This document shows positions 1 through 7,800 of a stretch of DNA of 8,283 nt, piece after piece. The stretch's first letter is position 1, and each line of letters starts with the position of its first letter. Source of the stretch: Saprospiraceae bacterium. Lineage in GTDB: Bacteria; Bacteroidota; Bacteroidia; Chitinophagales; Saprospiraceae. The notes under the pieces were generated by a model. That model saw nothing but the letters and a program-made list of their open reading frames with translations, had not been told where the DNA came from and searched no databases. The position numbers were made by a program, and so were the translations under genes. The stretch is taken from NCBI GenBank assembly GCA_023299965.1, contig JALZVN010000050.1, positions 1 to 8,283 on the forward strand, read 5' to 3'.

Positions 1-288
1 CTATTCCTGCAGATTTTTCTCGACTACTTGTCTTACACCAATTGAACTATAAAATTACGCACATATTTAGATGCAAATGGTATAACAACAATTTTGCTCC
101 AGCAATTGCTAGGGTATTAAACATGTAAAAAATTAGCCATGTGTATCAAATAGTCTATTTTTGAGTATACAAGGTGTTGATTTGTACAAAGCAGGCGATC
201 GAAAAATCTATTTGGTGTGAATTTTGATTTAATTGATACGTTGTATTCAATTATTCACTTTAACTAAGCTATTGATGCTTAAAACTTT
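1..288. other. non-coding region upstream of the kinase gene
   Basis: No supportable gene is seen in these 288 bases. The stretch is strongly AT-rich and presumably carries the promoter of the kinase. I could not find a convincing pair of Bacteroidota promoter elements (TTG or TTTG, then TAnnTTTG about 19 bases on). An isolated TATTTTTG at 156-163 matches the downstream half only. No Shine-Dalgarno-like purine tract precedes the ATG at 289; the bases before it are A/T-rich, which is usual for this phylum. Confidence 0.6.
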
Positions 289-3200
289 ATGAATAAAAGA
301 CTCCTTTCATACATAATAGTTTCTGCCTGTGCATTAGTGTTTGCATTGGTGACTAGACATAATATGGTTTCTAGTGATCGAAATTATGTTTATTCTGAAC
401 GTATAGAAGATTGTCTCCACAACCATCAAGATAAAGTAGCCGAAATTCTTGCAGCAAAGGATTTTATAAAGCGCAGATTGGCAACAAATAGCAATATAGC
501 TAATCGTGAAGATGATCAAGATCTTATCTATTTGGATGCAATATCTGCTGAGCCTTTTTCTATAATTTTCACACAAGACGATAAAATCAAATTTTGGACA
601 AGTACCTCTACTCCGTTTGAAGATGTAGATTTGTCAAAGCTACTTCCAAGTGGTAAAATGATTCCATTGTCTCTATCTAATGGTCAATATCTTGGAAAGC
701 AAGAAAAAATTGAAGATCCATTTTTTGACGATTATTCCATCTACAGTTTTTTTCCTGTAAAGAGAGTGTACAATATTGAGAGTGAATATCTCAATAAGCA
801 ATACGCTTCTGAAAAGTATGTGCCTAATAGCGTCATGCTATCTAGCAATAAAACAGAATATCCTATAGAGAATAATGCGGGCGAAGTTGTTTCATATTTG
901 AATAACGAATCGCAATCTATTGATAAACATGCGCTTAAAAGATTGGCTATCTCATTTGGTATATTTCTGCTTTTTCTAGCACTAATCGTCAATTTCTTAA
1001 GTAAGAATCTAGCGCAGAAACACACTTTAGGAGTCGGAGCTGGCTTTTTATTGAGTAGTATCTTGACTTACAAATTACTAGATTATAAATTTGAATTTAC
1101 GGACCAATTTTCTTCTCTTTCCTTATTTAACAGGGACTTTGTCAACTTTTATGTAAGTGAATCTTTAGGAGATTTACTGATAGACATTGTCATTTTGCTA
1201 TGGATCATTTTATTTTTGCATCGCAACATTGGGAATTATACCTTCAATAGAGTGTCAGGAAATCTAAAGCAAGTTTTAGGTTTTATGAATGCAACCGTGA
1301 TATCGATGAGTATCATAAATGTAGCAAACGTCATCAGAGGTCTAATCTTAGATAGTGATATTGAGTTTGACTTTAGCTATATGCTGAATATTCAAAATGA
1401 AAGTTTACTTGCCATTGTAGGGGTAGTTTTATTGACCTTGGGTTTGTTTCTATTTTCACACCTATTGATGCTGATCAATCGCAGACTTGAACTCCCTATG
1501 CTAAATAGACAGTTGATGTATTTTGCCTCTACTGCATTAGCTATTCCTTTATTGTCTGCCGTTAATCTCGATTTAGATAATATTAGATTCTTATTATTTA
1601 TACTATCCTATCAAATCTTGTTTGACATATTTGTTTTTGGAAAACACAACAACTTATCTTGGCTGATATCTTGGATAGTAATCATGGCTATATTCTCCTC
1701 TTCACTCTTGTTCAACTTTAGCGAAGACAAAGATTTACTTCAACGTAAAAAATATGCTAAAATACTTATTGAAAACAGAGATCATATTATTGAAGAAAAT
1801 TTAGAAGGATTTTCAAGCTTTATCGACAGAAATAAGAGTGCAGATTTTGCCAGTAAAAATAGCTCTGATTTATTGAGTGAACTGGACGATATCCTGAATA
1901 TGTATTTTGCAGAGAACACTTATCTCTTCAACAATTATTCCTATACCATAAATGAAGGGTATGTACAAGAGTTTGCACCTAACAATAGAATTGAAAATAT
2001 AGATTCTCAAACAGAGAATATATTCCGCGCAAAAGGTGATGAATATGACTATAATTACTTTTACGCACTATCTAAGGAGGGAGTATCTAATATTCCTATC
2101 ACCATTAAATTTAATAGAGAGCAACGTCAACAATCTAAAGTATATACCGAGCTGATGACCAATAAGTCATATATGGGTCTTGAAAACTTGGACGAATACC
2201 AGTATGCCGTTTATCATAATGGACAAAACATAATGAGAAACGACCCTTACTATGGAGAGTTTCTTGTTTCTGAAGACGCCATTCCAGCGCCTACGGAATT
2301 TTCAAGTCAAGAATTGAATGGTCGTTCACAAGTAAGCTATAAGGATGAGAATAATCAAGTAGTCTTGATCAGCAAGGAAATGGAAGGATGGATTATGCCA
2401 ATCTCTTTGTTTTCGTATTTATTTACGTTACTCATTTTATTTACTTTAATTATTGGGTTCCTAAATATATTCTTCAAGTTTATTCCGAAGAGTTTGAGTT
2501 TTGCGATCATTAGAAAACCAAGTTTGAAAAACAGAATACAGCTTTCTGTAATTTCTTTGATTGTAGTTAGTTTTTTGATTATAGGTATCGTAACCGTAGT
2601 ATTCTTTGGACAGTCTCATGAACAATATCATGAGGACAGACTAAAGCGTAAAACCAGATCGGTCATTAGAGATACAGAGCATGAGCTGAGGACTTTAGCA
2701 AGAATCGACAGCACCTTACAAACGCCAGCGGATTTTCTAGCAAAACTTAGAGTTAAGGAGATATCTAATATTCATCGTATTGATATCAACATGTATAATC
2801 TTGCTGGAGAATTGAATAAGACTAGTGAAAAGGATTTTTATGATAGAGGTATTCTTTCTCGTAAAATAAATCCTGCTGCTTATATGGCATTGGATAACTT
2901 GAGTCAAAAAGATTATGTTCAAGAAAATGAACACATTGGAGATTTTGTCTACAAAGCTGCCTATATCCCAGTGCAATTAAAAAGAGAAAATCAATCTTCT
3001 TTAAAAATTGGTTATTTAAGCCTGCCTTATTATTCTCAATTGAGTAGTACAAGATCTGATGCAGTCAGCTTCATGGGTACATTACTTAATGTATATGTAT
3101 TCTTATTGATGATTGCAGGTGCCATTGCCATCTTAGTAGCGAACTCTATCACAAAGCCACTTACTTCGATCGGGCAAAAGTTGAATGCATTTAGACTAGG

Positions 3201-4017
3201 CGGACGAAATGAAGAAATTGAATACAAAGCAAAAGATGAGTTAGGTATCCTTATCAATGAGTACAATAAGATGGTACAGAATATTCGGGAGAGTGCAGAG
3301 ATGCTTGCGCAATCTGAGAGAGAAGGTGCATGGAGAGAGATGGCTAAACAAGTAGCCCATGAAATAAAAAATCCATTGACTCCGATGAAACTCTCTATTC
3401 AATATTTGATGCACGCCTACAATAGTGGCCATGATGATCTAGGGTCTCTAATGAAAAGAGTTTCCGTGACACTGATTCAGCAAATTGACAATCTTGCTCA
3501 AATAGCTACTGAATTTTCCAACTTTGCCAAAATGCCAAGAGCAGAAAATATCCAGTTGGAAATAAATTCACTTTTGGAATCTGTTTACAATCTCTTTAAC
3601 GAGGTGAAAGAGGTACAACTAGAATTAGAAATGCCTAATAAAGAGCTCTACGTTTTTGCAGATAAAAACCACCTAGTTAGTGTTTTCAATAATATTATCA
3701 AAAACGCTATCCAAGCTATACCAGAAGATCGAACGAATGGCCATGTAGACATCAAGCTATATGAGCACGATGGAAAAGCAATTGTCAAAATATCAGATAA
3801 TGGTTCCGGAATCACAGACGAAATGAGAGAGAAAGTATTCGTACCGAACTTTACCACTAAGTCATCAGGTACTGGATTAGGTTTAGCGATTTCTAAAAAC
3901 ATTATCGAGTCTGTACAGGGTGCTATTTACTTTGAAACTGAGATTGGAGAAGGAACTGATTTTTATGTAACGTTACCTATCATTCCTTTAGGTAAACCAC
4001 AACCTGCGACTTCCTAA
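289..4017 (+). CDS. NtrY-like multi-transmembrane sensor histidine kinase
   Basis: Membrane sensor kinase of a two-component system; signal and partner regulator are unknown. An in-frame TAA (280-282) lies just before the ATG, making this the earliest ATG start; the gene ends TAATAA. Predicted layout of the 1242 residues: membrane segment 5-22; periplasmic region 23-215; eight segments at about 216-238, 246-264, 293-311, 331-354, 372-396, 407-425, 431-450 and 456-476; periplasmic region 477-699; segments 700-730 and 750-773; periplasmic region 774-926; segment 927-951; HAMP to about 1003. Basic loops (312-330, 397-406, 731-749) fall on the cytoplasmic side, supporting this topology. The catalytic core is complete: HisKA motif QVAHEIKNPLTPMKLSIQYL with phosphoacceptor H1024, N-box N1135/N1139, G1 DNGSG 1170-1174, F-box FTTK 1188-1191, G2 GTGLGL 1194-1199. 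The HisKA motif is NtrY-like. No receiver domain is fused and no response regulator lies in the window. Confidence 0.95.
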   Translation: MNKRLLSYIIVSACALVFALVTRHNMVSSDRNYVYSERIEDCLHNHQDKVAEILAAKDFIKRRLATNSNIANREDDQDLIYLDAISAEPFSIIFTQDDKIKFWTSTSTPFEDVDLSKLLPSGKMIPLSLSNGQYLGKQEKIEDPFFDDYSIYSFFPVKRVYNIESEYLNKQYASEKYVPNSVMLSSNKTEYPIENNAGEVVSYLNNESQSIDKHALKRLAISFGIFLLFLALIVNFLSKNLAQKHTLGVGAGFLLSSILTYKLLDYKFEFTDQFSSLSLFNRDFVNFYVSESLGDLLIDIVILLWIILFLHRNIGNYTFNRVSGNLKQVLGFMNATVISMSIINVANVIRGLILDSDIEFDFSYMLNIQNESLLAIVGVVLLTLGLFLFSHLLMLINRRLELPMLNRQLMYFASTALAIPLLSAVNLDLDNIRFLLFILSYQILFDIFVFGKHNNLSWLISWIVIMAIFSSSLLFNFSEDKDLLQRKKYAKILIENRDHIIEENLEGFSSFIDRNKSADFASKNSSDLLSELDDILNMYFAENTYLFNNYSYTINEGYVQEFAPNNRIENIDSQTENIFRAKGDEYDYNYFYALSKEGVSNIPITIKFNREQRQQSKVYTELMTNKSYMGLENLDEYQYAVYHNGQNIMRNDPYYGEFLVSEDAIPAPTEFSSQELNGRSQVSYKDENNQVVLISKEMEGWIMPISLFSYLFTLLILFTLIIGFLNIFFKFIPKSLSFAIIRKPSLKNRIQLSVISLIVVSFLIIGIVTVVFFGQSHEQYHEDRLKRKTRSVIRDTEHELRTLARIDSTLQTPADFLAKLRVKEISNIHRIDINMYNLAGELNKTSEKDFYDRGILSRKINPAAYMALDNLSQKDYVQENEHIGDFVYKAAYIPVQLKRENQSSLKIGYLSLPYYSQLSSTRSDAVSFMGTLLNVYVFLLMIAGAIAILVANSITKPLTSIGQKLNAFRLGGRNEEIEYKAKDELGILINEYNKMVQNIRESAEMLAQSEREGAWREMAKQVAHEIKNPLTPMKLSIQYLMHAYNSGHDDLGSLMKRVSVTLIQQIDNLAQIATEFSNFAKMPRAENIQLEINSLLESVYNLFNEVKEVQLELEMPNKELYVFADKNHLVSVFNNIIKNAIQAIPEDRTNGHVDIKLYEHDGKAIVKISDNGSGITDEMREKVFVPNFTTKSSGTGLGLAISKNIIESVQGAIYFETEIGEGTDFYVTLPIIPLGKPQPATS

Positions 4018-4377
4018 TAAAGGCATTTTACAATCTTCGTACATCCCCCTTTGCTCAATTGATATTTATCATCAAGCTCATGCCTTGTAGATTTCTATTA
4101 GACTTTCCATCTATACTCCTAGCTAGTTCAAGTTTAAATCATACTACCATCTAGAATCTATTAATCGCAAGCTTGCAATAGTTTTCCTAGGCAGCTACAG
4201 AAAACAGCCTATTCCCTAAAATCTTTTAGATCGACGGGCATCGTAGTTGTTTAAGCGTCTTTATTTAAAAATAAATTAAACTCTCCTACACTTAATGAAT
4301 AGGTGTAACAAATGTTCCCAACTTCAACCAAGTGAATAAAAAACTCCTAGTGTGCGGGACTAACAAAATTCACTCAC

Positions 4378-4400
4378 CGTAATAAGGTAATAATATTACG
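4378..4400. repeat. 7-bp inverted repeat
   Basis: CGTAATA (4378-4384) and TATTACG (4394-4400) pair perfectly around a 9-base loop. There is no T-run on either side, so it is not a standard terminator. It could be a weak RNA hairpin, a protein-binding half-site pair, or chance in AT-rich DNA. Confidence 0.4.
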
Positions 4401-4428
4401 CTCGTTCATTTGCACTTAAATAAATTAG

Positions 4429-4458
4429 GGGCAGCTATATTAAGGGCAGCTATATTAA
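4429..4458. repeat. perfect 15-bp tandem duplication
   Basis: GGGCAGCTATATTAA occurs twice with no gap, at 4429-4443 and 4444-4458. The two copies are identical. The region is non-coding, so the duplication alters no protein. It looks like a recent slippage duplication. No flanking inverted repeats or transposase suggest a mobile element, although a longer target-site duplication left by an excised element cannot be excluded. Confidence 0.85.
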
Positions 4459-4573
4459 CTGTTTCTTGATTTGAAAGTAGAATAGAATGGATTTATACCA
4501 GACGTAAGGAAGGATCTTAGCCTTAGTTAATCGACTGCCGAACAACAAATAATGATCGACTGTTACGTAGTGG

Positions 4574-4594
4574 TTTTGATCTTGGAGATCAAAA
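4574..4594. repeat. 9-bp inverted repeat with 3-base loop
   Basis: TTTTGATCT (4574-4582) and AGATCAAAA (4586-4594) form a perfect stem around TGG. The outer four pairs are A/T only. Read on either strand, the stem carries a U-run in its own arm rather than after it, so it is at best a weak terminator. Operator or chance are alternatives. Confidence 0.4.
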
Positions 4595-4702
4595 TAAGGA
4601 AGGAAACAATACAAGCTTGCATTATCAAGTGGAAACCATATAAAGATCATCTTCTCTGATCAACCAAGAGTATAGTTAATAGAGGTACTCTTAAGTATAA
4701 AC

Positions 4703-4733
4703 AAAAAAAGAGGAACTTCTTTCGAAGCTCCTC
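4703..4733 (-). terminator. intrinsic terminator of the T9SS surface-protein gene
   Basis: Read on the - strand, GAGGAGCTTC (4733-4724), a GAAA tetraloop (4723-4720) and GAAGTTCCTC (4719-4710) make a 10-bp stem with one G-U pair. It is followed directly by seven U (4709-4703). A GNRA loop closed by C-G is very stable. On the + strand the G-U pair becomes an A-C mismatch and no T-run follows, so the element is directional. It lies about 148 bases after the stop codon of the - strand gene, with no gene between. Confidence 0.88.
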
Positions 4734-4735
4734 AC

Positions 4736-4753
4736 ATCATCTATATAGATGAT
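4736..4753. repeat. 18-bp perfect palindrome
   Basis: ATCATCTATATAGATGAT reads identically on both strands. It sits three bases from the terminator stem, on the side toward the - strand gene. With no loop bases it suits a dimeric DNA-binding site or cruciform more than an RNA hairpin, although the - strand RNA could fold a shorter stem here that helps protect the 3' end. No regulator is identified. Confidence 0.55.
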
Positions 4754-4827
4754 CTAAATGAACAAAAAATGTTTTTCAATTTTACTACTTGTTCGACAAT
4801 AACAAAATTGTTTTATCTTAAATACGA

Positions 4828-4869
4828 TTCATGTTTGAGAATGCTTTATCAAGCATCCTCGAACATGAA
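4828..4869 (-). repeat. long 3'-UTR hairpin just after the stop codon
   Basis: Two 19-base arms (4828-4846 and 4851-4869) face each other across a 4-base loop. Seventeen positions pair canonically, one is a G-U wobble and one is a mismatch, on either strand. The structure begins 12 bases after the TAG stop of the - strand gene and lies inside its transcript, upstream of the terminator at 4703-4733. No U-run follows it (the next - strand bases are TCGTATTTAAG), so it is more likely an mRNA-stabilising 3'-UTR stem-loop than a terminator. Confidence 0.7.
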
Positions 4870-4881
4870 AAGTATTATTCA

Positions 4882-7800
4882 CTAATCTACCTTGATGAAT
4901 TTGTGATGTTCAACTAGACCATTTTGATCAGTCATTTTCACAAAGTAAACACCTTGACTCATAGATGTTACATTCAATCTCATCTCGTTATTTCCTTCAG
5001 TAATAGTTGTTGCATAAGAGCTCATCACTCTACCTGTAACATCCATTATTTTAACCTCAGTATCAAATGTAGCCATTGCTTCAAAATTCAAAGTAAGAAT
5101 ACTATTTGTTGGGTTTGGATACATACCGTTCATAAAGATATCAATCTCACTTGTTCTTTCAGCTAATGCATTTGATGCTAAGCTGCTTCCAGTAGTGATA
5201 AGGCTTACAGCTTCATCATCTTCGTTTGGCGTGTTACCAGGATTATTACCTGGAGTAGAATCAACATCATTCTGATCAACTGCGAATACTTGTACGTAAT
5301 TGGTAAGTGATGCATTGTCGACCAATGTAAACAATGTAAGTGTCAATGTTGCTGATTGTCCAGCGCCCAATTGATCAATATTCCAGTTCTCAAAGAAGTA
5401 GTTGTATACACCATTCGTTGCAGAAGCAGAAGTAAATGCTAAGCCTTGAGGGATACCAGCGTCAACATAAATGTTAGTCGCAGCATCTACACCATTGTTA
5501 GTAAGTGTGATATTGTACGCTACATTTTGGAATTGACTGATAGATCCACCAATTGCGTCGATAGAAAGCTCAAGATCTACACTTCCTACTCCTGTAGCTA
5601 CACCACCATTTGAGAATGGTGTGATAGTTACAAAATCAGAGTTGTTTGTAAAATCTGTATCTGGCTGACCAGATCCAACAACAGTAACTACATTAGTAAT
5701 ATTTACATTTTCTGTCAATGTAAACAATACTAAATTAAGTGTAGCTGTCTGACCTGGAGCTAAAGAAGCTACAGTAAATTCTTCAAGGTAAGCATCAAAG
5801 TTACCATTAGAAGTAGTTGCACTTGTGAATACCATTCCTTGTGGGTAAGAAGCATCAACGATAATATCAGATGCAGTTTCGTCACCATTGTTAGTAAGCG
5901 TAATGGTGTAAACAACCTCTTCGAAGATATTGTATAGACGGCTGTCTGCCTCAATATTTAAGTCAAGATCAACACCTGCTACTGTACCAGTGCCACCATC
6001 TTGAGGCTGCCCTACAGATACGATACCTTGTACATTATTCTGTGGCAAGTCACCCGTTACTTCCTGGATGAATGTCAATTCAGTACCGTCGATAGCAAAT
6101 ACACCAACTGATCCTGTAAGACCATAACACTGGTATAAGTATTGCCCATCATCTGAAATCCAAAGATCAATCCATCCTTCCGTTGTACCGAATGCTGATG
6201 CTGGGTCAGTTGTATTTCCTGTAGCTCCTGTTCCTTGTGCTGCTGTTTGATTAATCAACTCAACTACACCATTGTCAAAGCTATAAGAAGCCAATCCTGC
6301 TTCAATTGCATTTGATACGAAGAATGTATTCTCATCAGAGAAATCTAACCAACAAGCTGTTCTTCCTGTATTGTTTTCTCCTGATGCTACGTCTAAGCTG
6401 ATTGGTGTCAATGTACCATCTGCTTGTATCTGCCATGTTGATACAGATCCATCCTGCAATGCTGGGAATGCTGGTGGTGTACCGTCTGGTTGGAATTCTC
6501 TTGCTTCAGTTACTACTACATAGTTATCTCCTACTATCTGGAATCCAATCGCTGAAGGTAAGTTTCTTCCTTCTGCATTTCCTCTTAAGCTAGATGTTGC
6601 TCCTGCAGTCTGATTAGCACTTAATGTACCATCTGCATTTACTGCGTATACTACGATCTCATCTTCAGATCCACTTGCTAGTGCTGCTGCACCTGCATTG
6701 ATAGATGCTACTACTACGAAGTCACCGTTTGGTGAAAACTGTATTGCTGATGGTCTGTTTGCTAAGTCTCTTTGAGATCCTGCTATTGGCTCCAATGAAC
6801 CGTCTTCCATCAATCTATATCCAATTATTGAACCTTGCTGTGCTGGCTCTCCTTGTGCTAGGAATTCTGGACGAGTTATGTTTGACACATATACCAATCC
6901 GTTTACACCCGCCTCGCTTGATGGAGTGTGCGCAATAGAATTTGGTCCGATATCTTCTGTACTTTCTGTATCAATAACTGTAAGTGAGAAATCTTCATTT
7001 ACTCTCATAGAGGTTACTGTGTTAGAACCTGCGTTCACTGCCATTACGAATCTGTTATCCACAGACTTGGTGATTGCGTAAGCTGAGATTAATGGATCAA
7101 GACCTTCGCCTCCATCATAATCTCCACCGTTACCACCTGTAGGGTAAGTACCCAATAGTGACAATGTACCATCTTCAGCTTGAGCGTAAGCAACTACTGC
7201 GTTTGGTCCTTGTACGTTTCCTGGCACTTGACCTTCTCCGTTAGTCATTGCGAATACTGCTCCTACTGCAGGACCTGCTGCTCTTACTCTATTCACGTAT
7301 ACTTGATTAGAAAGGTTGAAACATCCATCTAAGTCTGCCAAGTTGTTTCCAACTTCAAGACCTCCAACTGCACCGTCAGATGACATATGGTACACATAAC
7401 ACAATCCTTCCCCTAATGCATCAAAGTTTGGCGCACTGAATGATGATGGCAATCCAAGGATAAATCCTGAATCATCAGTGATTATAATTTGCCCCTCGCC
7501 TGTGTTACCAGACAATGTCAATGCATTTGCAGGAATATTATCCGCTGCACCATCTACAGTAAATGTGAATGGTCCACCTGTTAAAGTACCACCTTCTACA
7601 TTACAGTTACTTCCACTATCGATTCTTTCGATTCTCCAGATACCTAAACTTGGTATTCTACCATCAGTAGCTAAGATACCATCCGTAATTGCTGTGATTG
7701 GCTGTCTTGGCTGCGTATCTTGATTATCAGATCTGAAAGTCTCTCCACTATCTGAACCTGTATCGTAAGGCTCAAATTGTACTACTACGCTTTCTACGAA

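Larger units (their letters stand above)
4018..4881. other. gene-free convergent intergenic region
   Basis: 864 bases separate the stop codons of two convergent genes. I see no gene here. The longest open frame (about 66 codons on the - strand, 4450-4650) encodes a phenylalanine/tyrosine/leucine-rich string that I do not recognise, as expected of AT-rich non-coding DNA. The stretch holds an inverted repeat at 4378-4400, a 15-bp tandem duplication at 4429-4458, an inverted repeat at 4574-4594, a - strand terminator at 4703-4733, a palindrome at 4736-4753 and a long hairpin at 4828-4869. I found no GC-rich hairpin followed by a T-run that would end the + strand kinase transcript. Confidence 0.7.

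Noticed and set aside
25..60. tRNA-like D-arm string on the - strand (TATAGTTCAATTGGTG)
   Set aside because: No matching acceptor stem, anticodon stem or T-arm (GGTTCGANTCC type) can be built around it.
156..163. TATTTTTG, a match to the downstream Bacteroidota promoter element TAnnTTTG
   Set aside because: No TTG/TTTG element lies at the expected distance upstream, and such octamers are frequent in AT-rich DNA.
334..3902. Several - strand open frames of 60-95 codons opposite the kinase gene
   Set aside because: They are antisense to a continuous, well-conserved kinase frame and show no family motifs.
4167..4176. 10-bp palindrome GCAAGCTTGC
   Set aside because: Too short and without supporting context; expected by chance and leaves no room for a hairpin loop.
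4450..4650. 66-codon open frame on the - strand in the gap between the two genes
   Set aside because: Its product is a hydrophobic/aromatic string with no recognised motif, its 3' end overlaps the 15-bp tandem duplication, and it starts just after a strong terminator with no visible promoter. Chance in AT-rich DNA is more likely.
4924..7723. Several + strand open frames of 60-81 codons opposite the surface-protein gene
   Set aside because: They lie antisense within a clearly coding gene with intact domains, and their translations are low-complexity shadows.
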